From an uncultured Bacteroidota bacterium (GTDB lineage: Bacteria; Bacteroidota; Bacteroidia; Bacteroidales; P3), in the NCBI GenBank assembly GCA_902784865.1, contig CACZWL010000001.1, positions 1 through 64,000 of the forward strand: 64,000 nt of DNA, written 5' to 3'. Positions 52,544 to 60,575 of this stretch are shown here, in pieces. Both the position numbers and the translations under genes were made by a program. The notes beneath the pieces are model-generated. The model worked only from the letters and a program-made list of their open reading frames with translations. It was not told where the DNA came from and did not search any database. Position 1 is the stretch's first letter. Each line of letters opens with the position of its first letter.

Positions 52544-53500
52544 ATGGATATCTCCGCAAAAGTCAACGAAGCTATCAAGTACGTTGGCACCTTCAAATTC
52601 TGGAAAGAGCTGGTCATCATGACCCTCGGTATGATGGTCACCGCCGCTGCCGTCTACTACTTCCTGGTTCCCAGCAAACTCATCATCGGCACCATCTCGG
52701 GTCTCTCCATCGTGCTGAGCAACATCTTCGGTGGCAACCTCGGCACCTGGATCACCTGCATCAACATCGTGCTCCTCATCTTGGCCTTCTTGCTCATCGA
52801 CAGCGAGTTCGGATTCAAAACCGTCTACACCGCCCTCATCCTCGGCCCCTTGACCCAGTTCTGGGATGCCGTCTTCCCCTGGCAGAACATCGCCAACGAC
52901 AACATCGTCACCGGCACCCCCTCTGTCATGGGCGACCCTTGGCTCGACCTTTGCTGCTTCGTGCTGCTGCTCAGCGCCTCGCAGGCCCTGATGTTCAGCA
53001 TCAACGCCTCTACCGGCGGCCTCGACATCCTGGCCAAGATTGTCAACAAGTTCCTCCACTTCGACATCGGTGCCTCCGTCTCCATCGCCGGTGCCGTCAT
53101 CTGCTGCACCGCCTTCTTCATCAACGACTTCCGCATGGTAGTCATCGGCCTCATCGGCACCTGGATCAATGGCCTCGTGGTCGACTACTTCACCGCTACC
53201 CTCAATAACCACAAGCGCGTCTGCATCGTCAGCAAGGACTACGACCGCATCCGCCAGTACATCATCAACGACCTGCGCCGTGGCTGCACCCTCTACGAGG
53301 TCACCGGCGGCTACAGCGGCGAGAAGAGCATCGAGCTTGTCGCCCTCCTCGGCAAGGACGAGTTCAGCAACCTCATGCACTGGCTCAAGGAGAACGAAAT
53401 CAGCGCCTTCACCACCGCCGGCAATGTCAGCGAGGTCTACGGCACATGGTTCAGCAACAAGAAGCGCAAGCAGTTGCAGGAAGAAATGAAAAAGAGATAA
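52544..53500 (+). CDS. YitT family membrane protein
   Basis: 318 residues from ATG 52544: about five to six transmembrane helices (LVIMTLGMMVTAAAVYYFLV, ITCINIVLLILAFLLI) with the conserved STGGLDILAKI near residue 160, and a C-terminal cytoplasmic DUF2179 domain (GCTLYEVTGGYSGEKSIELV). Function in this family is unsettled. It lies between the polyferredoxin and the Tat-signal oxidoreductase, with gaps of 44 and 9 bases. Confidence 0.87.
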   Translation: MDISAKVNEAIKYVGTFKFWKELVIMTLGMMVTAAAVYYFLVPSKLIIGTISGLSIVLSNIFGGNLGTWITCINIVLLILAFLLIDSEFGFKTVYTALILGPLTQFWDAVFPWQNIANDNIVTGTPSVMGDPWLDLCCFVLLLSASQALMFSINASTGGLDILAKIVNKFLHFDIGASVSIAGAVICCTAFFINDFRMVVIGLIGTWINGLVVDYFTATLNNHKRVCIVSKDYDRIRQYIINDLRRGCTLYEVTGGYSGEKSIELVALLGKDEFSNLMHWLKENEISAFTTAGNVSEVYGTWFSNKKRKQLQEEMKKR

Positions 53501-53509
53501 CCTTACCCA

Positions 53510-54901
53510 ATGGATAGAAGAGATTTTCTTAAAGGCCTCACCGGGGCCGTGGCGGCAGGCGCCGTCGTGGCCGCCGGGTGCGACCACCCCAACAGCGTCT
53601 CGGCCGAAGGCATGACCGTCGGCGAGGTGCCGCTGGGCAAGATGACCTACCGCCCTGATGCCCACGGCCAGCAGGTGTCGCTCCTCGGCTTCGGCATGAT
53701 GCGCCTCCCCGTCGAGGGTGGCGGGTCTCTGCGCGACAACCCCAATGCCAAGCTCGACCAGGAGGCTATCAACCGGTTGGTCGACTATGCTATCGAGCAC
53801 GGCGTCAATTACTTCGACACCTCCCCGGTCTACCTCCGCGGCATGTCCGAGGAGGCCACTGGCATCGCCCTCAGCCGCCATCCGCGCGACAAGTGGCTCA
53901 TCGCCACCAAACTCTCCAACTTCCGCAACTGGACTCCAGAGGCTAGCCTCAAGATGTACCACGAGTCGTTCGAGAAGCTGCGGGTCGACCACATCGACTA
54001 CTACCTCCTCCACTCCTTCGGCGGCGTGGCCGAGGATGGCACCTCCGACTTCGAGAAGCGCTTTGTCGACAATGGCATGCTCGACTTCCTGCTCAAGGAG
54101 CGCGAGGCGGGCCGCATCCGCAACCTCGGCTGGTCGTTCCACGGCCAGCAGTCCGAGTTCGACAAGGTCGTCGCACTCCACGACAAGTACCATTGGGACT
54201 TCGCCCAAATCCAGATGAACTATGTCGACTGGCACTATGCCCACGAGATTGAGAAAGAGAATGTTAATGCAGAGCACCTCTACACCGAGCTCGACCGGCG
54301 CGAGATTCCTGTCGTCACCATGGAACCCCTCCTCGGCGGACGCCTGGGCACCCTCAACGACCACATGGCCGGCCTCCTCAAGGAGCATGACCCCAACCGC
54401 ACCATAGCCTCATGGGCCCTGCGCTACCTCGGCATGTTCCCTCGCATCATGACCAACCTCAGCGGCATGAACCTCATGGAACACCTCCAGGACAATATCC
54501 GCTCCTATGCCCCCTTCGAGCCCCTGACCGAGGCCGATATGGCTCTGCTTGAACGCATTGCCGACGAGTTCGCCCACTTCCCCGCCGTGCCCTGCACCAC
54601 CTGCCAGTACTGCATGCCCTGCCCCTATGGCCTCGACATCCCCGGCATCTTCTCCCACTACAACAAGTGCCTCAACGAGAACAACATCGTCACCGAAGGC
54701 ACCGTCGAGCAGCGCGAGTTCCGCCGTGCCCGCAAGGCGTTCCTCACCAGCTACGACAAGAGCATCGAGCGCCTCCGTCAGGCCGACCATTGCATCGGCT
54801 GTGGCGAGTGCCTAAAGCATTGCCCGCAGCACATCGCCATCCCCGACAAGATGCGCATGATCGAAGATTACACCAACCACCTTAAAGACTCAATGGTATG
54901 A
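53510..54901 (+). CDS. Tat-exported aldo/keto reductase with C-terminal ferredoxin domain
   Basis: 463 residues. N-terminal MDRRDFLKGLTGAVAAGAVV is a Tat signal, followed by AAGC that could also be a lipobox (Cys25). AKR fold: GFGMMRLPV, GVNYFDTSPVY with the catalytic Tyr region, HIDYYLLHSF and NLGWSFHG. The C-terminus has CTTCQYCMPCPYGLDIP and CIGCGECLKHCPQHIAIP iron-sulfur motifs. Such proteins link a periplasmic substrate to electron carriers. The stop overlaps the tatA start (ATGA), so the translocase genes are in the same transcript. Confidence 0.88.
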   Translation: MDRRDFLKGLTGAVAAGAVVAAGCDHPNSVSAEGMTVGEVPLGKMTYRPDAHGQQVSLLGFGMMRLPVEGGGSLRDNPNAKLDQEAINRLVDYAIEHGVNYFDTSPVYLRGMSEEATGIALSRHPRDKWLIATKLSNFRNWTPEASLKMYHESFEKLRVDHIDYYLLHSFGGVAEDGTSDFEKRFVDNGMLDFLLKEREAGRIRNLGWSFHGQQSEFDKVVALHDKYHWDFAQIQMNYVDWHYAHEIEKENVNAEHLYTELDRREIPVVTMEPLLGGRLGTLNDHMAGLLKEHDPNRTIASWALRYLGMFPRIMTNLSGMNLMEHLQDNIRSYAPFEPLTEADMALLERIADEFAHFPAVPCTTCQYCMPCPYGLDIPGIFSHYNKCLNENNIVTEGTVEQREFRRARKAFLTSYDKSIERLRQADHCIGCGECLKHCPQHIAIPDKMRMIEDYTNHLKDSMV

Positions 54902-55098
54902 AACTCTTGTTATTAGGCTTAGGCCCTGGTGAGATTGTCCTCATCGTCCTCGTCGTGTTGCTGCTTTTCGGCGGCAAGAAGATCCCTGAAATGATGAAAG
55001 GCCTTGGCAAAGGCGTCAAGAGTTTCAAGGACGGTATGAACGGCGTTGATATGGAGGATGGAGAGCAGAAAGGGGAGAAGGATACTTCCTCCAAATAG
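54898..55098 (+). CDS. tatA: Sec-independent translocase subunit TatA
   Basis: 66 residues: a single N-terminal helix (EIVLIVLVVLLLFGGKK), the FGGKKIPE hinge and an amphipathic helix (MMKGLGKGVKSFKDGMN), then a short charged tail. This is the pore-forming component of the Tat pathway. It overlaps the aldo/keto reductase stop by 4 bases and is 30 bases before tatC. No separate tatB is present, as usual in Bacteroidota. Confidence 0.92.
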   Translation: MKLLLLGLGPGEIVLIVLVVLLLFGGKKIPEMMKGLGKGVKSFKDGMNGVDMEDGEQKGEKDTSSK

Positions 55099-55128
55099 GT
55101 TGTCATCGGTTCTCCACTCTCGGTTAGC

Positions 55129-55821
55129 ATGACCTTCTGGGACCATCTTGATGCCCTGCGCTCGCACCTTTGGCGCATGGTGGCGGCGGCCCTCGTGGCC
55201 GCGGTGGTCTGTTTCTGCTTCAAGGAGACGCTCTTCGCTATCGTGCTGGCCCCCAAGCCGGCGGAAGTGCGGCTGGTCAATATCGACATCGCCCAGCAGT
55301 TCCTCACGCACATGCGCGTATCCTTATGTATGGGTCTCGTCATCGTGGCGCCATACCTTGTCTATCAGCTCTTTGCCTTCGTATCGCCGGGACTGTATGC
55401 CGCCGAGCGCCGCGTCACCCTCCGCGCCATGGGTGGGGCAGGGGGGCTGTTCTATGCGGGGGTGCTGCTCAACTACTTCATTATCTTCCCCTTCACGGTG
55501 TCGTTCCTGGGCAACTACCAGGTCAGCGCCGAGGTGCCCAACCGCATCTCGCTCACCTCGTATGTCGACCTCCTGCTGGTCATGAGCCTCGTCATGGGCG
55601 TGGTCTTCGAACTGCCGGTGCTCTGCTGGCTGCTGGCCAAGGTGGGACTGCTAAAGTCCTCATCCATGCGCCGTTACCGCCGCCATGCCGTCGTGGTCAT
55701 CCTCATCCTGGGAGCCGTCATCACCCCAACGGGCGACCCCTTCACGCTCATGCTCGTCTCGGCGCCCATCTACCTCTTGTGGGAACTGAGTATATTGATT
55801 GTCAAACAAGTAGAAAAATGA
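55129..55821 (+). CDS. tatC: Sec-independent translocase subunit TatC
   Basis: 230 residues with six helices. Starts MTFWDHLDALRSHLWR, the conserved signal-binding N-terminus. FVSPGLYAAERR (family FVxPGLxxxE) lies in the first half and LGAVITPTGDPFTLMLV near the end. TatC reads twin-arginine signals. The stop overlaps the next start. Confidence 0.93.
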   Translation: MTFWDHLDALRSHLWRMVAAALVAAVVCFCFKETLFAIVLAPKPAEVRLVNIDIAQQFLTHMRVSLCMGLVIVAPYLVYQLFAFVSPGLYAAERRVTLRAMGGAGGLFYAGVLLNYFIIFPFTVSFLGNYQVSAEVPNRISLTSYVDLLLVMSLVMGVVFELPVLCWLLAKVGLLKSSSMRRYRRHAVVVILILGAVITPTGDPFTLMLVSAPIYLLWELSILIVKQVEK

Positions 55822-56342
55822 AACGTTTACTTTATTGCCTCTCTGTAGTGCTCCTGCTGGCAGCCTGCCAAAATACTCAAAACGAAACGGGTAGCCCATC
55901 TGTAACGGGCGGCGATGGTGCCTTCTGTGCCGAAGCCCTCATCCGGTATGCCGAGCGCTACCCCGCGGCCGAGCCTACCGACCTCTATAAGCTTGTTTTC
56001 CAGGACCTTTACGGCCCTGGTCACCTGCTGGCCGACACCGCTGCCGCCAGACGCTATATCAGCCGTGAGGCGGAGGCGATGCCCGACAGCACTGCCTTCC
56101 CCGCCTACGAGTATACCCTCTGCGACAGCCACTTCGTTCGTGTTAATCTCCTCATTGTCAAGCATGGAACGATGACTGTCGAGCAACTGGCCTCCGCCGT
56201 CATCCGCAGTGCCGAGGGGCTCCCCGTGCCCAACCCCAAATACGTCCTCAGCCACAGCGCTGCCTTTAAAGAGGCCTATCAGCCTCATTACCGTATCGTT
56301 AGGCGCGATATTTTCGAGCGCGAGATACTGCCGCAGCTCTGA
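55818..56342 (+). CDS. Lipoprotein of unknown function downstream of tatC
   Basis: 174 residues with a lipoprotein signal (LLYCLSVVLLLAACQ, Cys17). The mature part (AALIRYAERYPAAEPTDLYK region, later FVRVNLLIVKHGTMTVEQLA) has no domain I recognise. The ATG overlaps the tatC stop by 4 bases, so it is co-translated. Sec rather than Tat signal. It could be a partner of the redox cluster. Confidence 0.7.
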   Translation: MKRLLYCLSVVLLLAACQNTQNETGSPSVTGGDGAFCAEALIRYAERYPAAEPTDLYKLVFQDLYGPGHLLADTAAARRYISREAEAMPDSTAFPAYEYTLCDSHFVRVNLLIVKHGTMTVEQLASAVIRSAEGLPVPNPKYVLSHSAAFKEAYQPHYRIVRRDIFEREILPQL

Positions 56343-56394
56343 GCGCGTCGTTTTCCCACCTCGCATCGCCTTCCCCCTTCCCCTCCACCCTCCA

Positions 56395-56455
56395 ACCAGG
56401 GATTTTGCATGGCAGAAGAGGGGCAGAAGCAGGCGCCTTTAACCTGCTGACAATC
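56395..56455 (+). repeat. Promoter-upstream repeat, copy 3
   Basis: CATGGCAGAAGAGGGGCAGA then AGCAGGCGCCTTT, CCTGCTGACAATCAGCC. Resembles 49971-50035 and 36485-36545 and lies 50 bases upstream of the next promoter. Confidence 0.55.
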
Positions 56456-56495
56456 AGCCAATAAAAAATGAGCAAAAATTGCCCGTTTTTCGGTT

Positions 56496-56523
56496 TTTGT
56501 TTCAAAAATTATTCGTATTTTTG
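56496..56523 (+). promoter_or_regulatory. Promoter of the alkaline phosphatase gene
   Basis: TTTG at 56496-56499 and TATTTTTG at 56516-56523; the spacer of 16 is a little short. The ATG follows 37 bases after the -7 box. Confidence 0.6.
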
Positions 56524-56560
56524 CAACGTCATTTTTGTTGGAATAAAAATTTGCTACTGT

Positions 56561-57718
56561 ATGAATATCAACAAGATACTGCTATCTACCCTTCTTGTGG
56601 CCTCTTTGGTGCTCTCGTCGTGCGAGGAGATGGCCTACATGGTGCACGATTTCGACCAGGCGCTGGCGATGTCCGAAGGTCAGGAGGCTCCGGCTTCCGA
56701 CGAGCTGGTGGCTCCCACCAACGTCATCCTCATCGTTGGCGACGGCATGGGAGTCCCCCAGGTCTACGCCTCGGTGGTCGCCGCGCGCGAGGACAACTCC
56801 GCCTTCCTCCGCTTCCCCTACACCGGTTTCTCGCGAACCTACTCGCGCAACAAGTACCGCACCGACTCCGCTGCCGGCGGCACCGCCCTCACCACCGGCC
56901 ACAAGGTCGACAACAACCACGTCAACTGGGGCCCCGATTCGGCCCGCTACAACACCATCTTCGACGATGCCAAGGCCGCGGGCATGAGCACGGGCTTCGT
57001 CGTCACCTCCTCGGTCCTCGACGCCACACCCGCCGCCACCTACGGCCATGTGCCCTACCGCAAGATGTTCGACACGCTGAGCCTGCAACTCTCCCAGTGT
57101 CAGCACGATGTGATGGTCGGCGGCGGCCGCAAATATTTCCTCCCGGAGAACCGCAAGGACGGGCTCCGTCCGCTCGACACCCTCGCGCGGCGCGGCTACA
57201 CCGTCGTCAATACCCTCGACAGCCTCAACCGCTTCTCTGGCGACAAACTGCTGGCGCTCCTCTACGAGGGCGACCCCCTCACCGCCCCGGCACGCGGCGA
57301 CGTCCTCACCCAGGCCGCCAAGAAGGCCATCGCGCTCCTCGGCCGCAACGAGAAAGGTTTCGCCCTGATGATTGAAGGTTCGCAAATCGACTGGGCCTGC
57401 CACAACAACGACTCCGCCTATATGCGTGCCGAACTGGCTGATTTCGAGCATATGTTGCACGCCGTAATCGACTTTGCCCAGCGCGACGGCCGCACCTTGG
57501 TCGTCGTCACCGCCGACCACGAGACCGGCGGCCTCACCCTCCCCGACGGCAATATCGAGCTGGGTACCAACGATGTGCGCTACCTATGGGGCAGCCATAC
57601 CGGCTGCATGGTGCCCGTCTTCGCCCTCGGCCCCGGTGCCCACTACTTCTCTGGCATCCAAGAGAATACTGATATTCCCGAGAAAATCCGCTGGCTAATG
57701 GAAATCAGTGGCGAATAG
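56561..57718 (+). CDS. Alkaline phosphatase family lipoprotein
   Basis: 385 residues from ATG 56561: lipoprotein signal (STLLVASLVLSSC), then the alkaline phosphatase core. ILIVGDGMGVPQ is a metal site near residue 60, TDSAAGGTALTTGH holds the nucleophile Ser near residue 102, and TADHETGGL holds a metal-binding His near residue 325. Hydrolyses phosphomonoesters in the periplasm or at the surface. Codons upstream of 56561 overlap the promoter and are excluded. No Pho box was seen. Confidence 0.88.
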   Translation: MNINKILLSTLLVASLVLSSCEEMAYMVHDFDQALAMSEGQEAPASDELVAPTNVILIVGDGMGVPQVYASVVAAREDNSAFLRFPYTGFSRTYSRNKYRTDSAAGGTALTTGHKVDNNHVNWGPDSARYNTIFDDAKAAGMSTGFVVTSSVLDATPAATYGHVPYRKMFDTLSLQLSQCQHDVMVGGGRKYFLPENRKDGLRPLDTLARRGYTVVNTLDSLNRFSGDKLLALLYEGDPLTAPARGDVLTQAAKKAIALLGRNEKGFALMIEGSQIDWACHNNDSAYMRAELADFEHMLHAVIDFAQRDGRTLVVVTADHETGGLTLPDGNIELGTNDVRYLWGSHTGCMVPVFALGPGAHYFSGIQENTDIPEKIRWLMEISGE

Positions 57719-57748
57719 TCTTGCTGCGTCAGCCAATCCGTAAGTATT

Positions 57749-59101
57749 ATGATCAAGTTCTGCGTCCGTCTGGTCCAACGCTGGCTTCCCGAGCCTTTCA
57801 TCTTCGCCATCCTGCTCACCTTCGTGGCGGCCATCCTTGCCATGCCCATCTGCCACCAGACGCCCCTCGAGGTGGTCGAGCATTGGGGTGGGGGAGTGTG
57901 GAGCCTCCTGGCCTTTGCCATGCAGATGGCCCTGGTGCTGGTCTGCGGCAGCGCGCTGGCCGCCGCGCCGGCCGTCAAGCGCGCCGTCACCGCCTTGGCC
58001 CGCATCCCCAAGTCGCCCGCCGCGGCCATCGCCCTGGTCACCGTCGTCTCGGCTCTGGCCTGCTGGCTCAACTGGGGCTTCGGCCTCATCGTGGGCGTCA
58101 TCTTTGCCAAAGAGATTGCGCGTCAGCTGCAGGGCGTCGACTACCGCCTCCTCATCGCCTCGGCCTATAGCGGCTTCGTCGTCTGGCACGCAGGCCTTTC
58201 GGGTTCCATACCGCTGACCATGGCCACCCACGGCGATGCCCTCGCCCAGGCCACGGGTGGCGTCCTCGCGTCGCCCATACCCGTCGGTCAGACCATCCTC
58301 GACCCACACAATATCGTCATGGTGCTGCTCGTCATCGTGGGCATCACCGTCGCCAACACCCTCATGCACCCCAAGCAGGGCGCCGTGGTGGTGGATTCGG
58401 CGCTGCTGGCGGATGACGATACTCAAAATTCAGAATTCAAAAATCAGCAATCACAAACGACTCCTGCCCAGCGCATGGAGCGCAGCCCTATCCTTTCGTG
58501 GATCATCGCCCTCCTCATGGTAGCCTACCTGGTGGTCAAGCTGGGCTTTCGCGGCGGCAGCCTCGACCTCGGCATCGTCATCATGATCTTCCTCTCGCTG
58601 GGTCTCATGCTCCACGGTACCCCCCTGGCCTACGTCCGCGCCTTCGGCAAGGCGGCCACCGGTGCCAGCGGCATCATCCTGCAGTTCCCCTTCTACGCCG
58701 GCATTATGGGCATCATCACCACCGCCGGCAGCAGCGGCGTCAGCCTCGGCAGCGTCATCTCCGACGCCTGTATCAGCATCTCCAACCCCGCAACCTATCC
58801 GCTGCTCACCTTCCTCAGCGCTGCCGTCATCAACGTCTTCGTCCCGTCGGGCGGCGGGCAGTGGGCGGTGCAGGCACCCATCATGTTCCCTGCGGGAGCC
58901 GACCTTGGCGTCGACCCCGGCCTCACCGGCATAGCCATCGCTTGGGGCGACGCCTGGACCAACCTCATCCAGCCCTTCTGGGCCCTCCCGGCCCTGGCCA
59001 TCGCCAAACTCAGCGCCCGCGACATCATGGGTTTCTGTCTGGTCGACCTTATAGTCACCGGAATCATCATCTGCGGCGGCCTCCTCGTCTGGGCGCTATA
59101 G
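57749..59101 (+). CDS. Short-chain fatty acid transporter (AtoE/TIGR00366 type)
   Basis: 450 residues, about 12 helices. Family landmarks include FCVRLVQRWLPEPFIFAILL at the start, LNWGFGLIVGVIFAKEIAR, GLSGSIPLTMAT and NVFVPSGGGQWAVQAPIM near the end. Likely imports short-chain fatty acids across the inner membrane. A cytoplasmic loop near residues 225-245 (TQNSEFKNQQSQT) is encoded by an AATTCAGAATTCAAAAATC-type tract like others in this genome. Thirty bases after the phosphatase gene. Confidence 0.87.
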   Translation: MIKFCVRLVQRWLPEPFIFAILLTFVAAILAMPICHQTPLEVVEHWGGGVWSLLAFAMQMALVLVCGSALAAAPAVKRAVTALARIPKSPAAAIALVTVVSALACWLNWGFGLIVGVIFAKEIARQLQGVDYRLLIASAYSGFVVWHAGLSGSIPLTMATHGDALAQATGGVLASPIPVGQTILDPHNIVMVLLVIVGITVANTLMHPKQGAVVVDSALLADDDTQNSEFKNQQSQTTPAQRMERSPILSWIIALLMVAYLVVKLGFRGGSLDLGIVIMIFLSLGLMLHGTPLAYVRAFGKAATGASGIILQFPFYAGIMGIITTAGSSGVSLGSVISDACISISNPATYPLLTFLSAAVINVFVPSGGGQWAVQAPIMFPAGADLGVDPGLTGIAIAWGDAWTNLIQPFWALPALAIAKLSARDIMGFCLVDLIVTGIIICGGLLVWAL

Positions 59102-59143
59102 TTTATTTGTTTCTAATCCCTAATTTCTAATTAAAAGAAAACC

Positions 59144-59707
59144 ATGTTCGAAAACGTCATCAAGCATTACTCCGATTTCCCCAAGCCCGGCATCGACTTC
59201 ATCGACGTCCTCCCCTTCCTGCACGACAAGCAGGCCTTCAGCGAGGCCATCCGCGAGATTGATCGCCTCATCACCGCTCCCAACCTCGCCACCGTCGAGG
59301 CCCGCGGCTTCCTCTTCGGCGCCCCGCTGCTTTCGGTGTCCGATCATGTGCAGACCCTGATCCCCTTCCGCAAGAAAGGCAAGCTGCCCCATGCCGAAGG
59401 CGACCTGGTGCGTGTGGAGATTGAGAAGGAGTACGGCAGCGACGAGCTCTTCTACCGCCTCAGCGATTTTGCCGCCTGCCAGCCCTCGGGCGACTATATC
59501 GACGTCACCATCTTCGACGACCTGCTGGCCACCGGCGGCACCGTCGACGGCATCGTCCGCTCGCTGCAACAGCAGTCCATCGGCGGCCGCCGCATACGCC
59601 TCAGGGAGTTCATCTTCCTCGTCGAGCTGCCCGCCCTCGGCGGACGCAAGCTGCTGGAACCCGTCGCCCCCGTCCACGCCCTGATGAGCCTCGAAGGGGT
59701 GGAATGA
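59144..59707 (+). CDS. apt: Adenine phosphoribosyltransferase
   Basis: 187 residues, PRTase fold. ATVEARGFLFGAPLL is the hood/adenine-binding segment, and VTIFDDLLATGGTVDG is the PRPP loop near residues 123-138. Converts adenine and PRPP to AMP. The N-terminus (DFPKPGIDFIDVLPFL) matches the family. Its own terminator follows. Confidence 0.92.
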   Translation: MFENVIKHYSDFPKPGIDFIDVLPFLHDKQAFSEAIREIDRLITAPNLATVEARGFLFGAPLLSVSDHVQTLIPFRKKGKLPHAEGDLVRVEIEKEYGSDELFYRLSDFAACQPSGDYIDVTIFDDLLATGGTVDGIVRSLQQQSIGGRRIRLREFIFLVELPALGGRKLLEPVAPVHALMSLEGVE

Positions 59708-59805
59708 ACGTTCGCCATCCAGACACCAATGCGGATAGTCGTAGGTAATCCGTGAGAATGCCAACTTTTGGCAGGTCTGCGCTTTGGTTCTTTGTAATAT
59801 AGAAA

Positions 59806-59840
59806 CCAGCTATCTACCATAATGGTGATGGCTGTTTTTT
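59806..59840 (+). terminator. Terminator of apt
   Basis: CCAGCTATCTACCAT pairs with ATGGTGATGGCTG (one bulge, one wobble), followed by TTTTTTG. Confidence 0.65.
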
Positions 59841-59858
59841 GTATTTTGCAAAAATAAA

Positions 59859-59890
59859 TTTGGCCATATCGCGAAATTGTAGTATCTTTG
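59859..59890 (+). promoter_or_regulatory. Promoter upstream of an outer-membrane protein remnant
   Basis: TTTG at 59859-59862 and TATCTTTG at 59883-59890, spacer 20 bases. It points to a short frame with no intact gene behind it. Confidence 0.65.
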
Positions 59891-59894
59891 CAGT

Positions 59895-60068
59895 GTGGCT
59901 TTGCTGATAACCTGCATCGGCGCGAGCATCGATGCCGTCATTACGGCAAACAGGCTTAACATTGCCAACGGGTATGTTCTATCCGTAGACCCCTTGTTGA
60001 GCTACAACCAACCGGAACCAGGTAGTTCGGTTTTTCAAGCCGGTCTCTCCTTTAGGCTGTCTTTCTGA
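59895..60068 (+). pseudogene. C-terminal remnant of an outer-membrane barrel protein
   Basis: A 57-codon frame (open from GTG 59895 to TGA 60066-60068) whose end reads FQAGLSFRLSF, an amphipathic final strand with terminal Phe as in barrel proteins. The middle is VLSVDPLLSYNQPEPGSS. The expected signal peptide and barrel are missing. The first 25 codons (ALLITCIGASIDAV) are not identified. It appears to be a deletion remnant that kept a promoter. The rest of the gap 59708-60079 holds the apt terminator and nothing else. Confidence 0.4.
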
Positions 60069-60079
60069 AGCTGCGCTGA

Positions 60080-60571
60080 CTACACTATCGCCACGATGAC
60101 CACCACCAGCAGGGCGATGCAGTAGGTGACCTTCATCAGCGTGCCGCTGAGAAAGCCGATGAAGGCGCCCCAGGCGGCGCGCAGGGCGGGCTTGAGGTCC
60201 TGCTTCTTGATGTATTCGCCGATGAAGGCGCCGGCGAAGGGCCAGAAGATGAGCCCGAAGAGACCCGTAGGGCCGAATGGAAGGCCGAAGATGGACACCA
60301 GCAGGCCTATGTTGCAGCCCCAGATGCCGTGCTTGGAACCGCCGAAGCGCTTGGTGCTGATTGACGGCATGACGTAGTCGAACACGCAGATGACCACGGC
60401 CACGGCAGCGGTGACGATGAGCAGCGGTGTGCTGGTGCTGACCCACGGCGTCAGGCCAGCCAGTAGCAGCCCTACCCAGCTGATGGGAGGACCAGGCAGC
60501 GCAGGGACCACAGATCCGATGATGCCCACCACGAGGCAAACGAATGCGATGATAATCAGGAAAGTGTTCAT
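60080..60571 (-). CDS. DUF456 family membrane protein
   Basis: 163 residues, mostly membrane: FLIIIAFVCLVVGIIGSVVP at the N-terminus, then PGPPISWVGLLLAGL, ISTKRFGGSKHGIWG and FGLIFWPFAGAFIGEYI. This glycine-rich helix pattern is typical of DUF456. Function unknown. The gene starts four bases after the GNAT-HD stop and is cotranscribed with it. Confidence 0.85.
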   Translation of the reverse strand: MNTFLIIIAFVCLVVGIIGSVVPALPGPPISWVGLLLAGLTPWVSTSTPLLIVTAAVAVVICVFDYVMPSISTKRFGGSKHGIWGCNIGLLVSIFGLPFGPTGLFGLIFWPFAGAFIGEYIKKQDLKPALRAAWGAFIGFLSGTLMKVTYCIALLVVVIVAIV

Positions 60572-60575
60572 GGGA

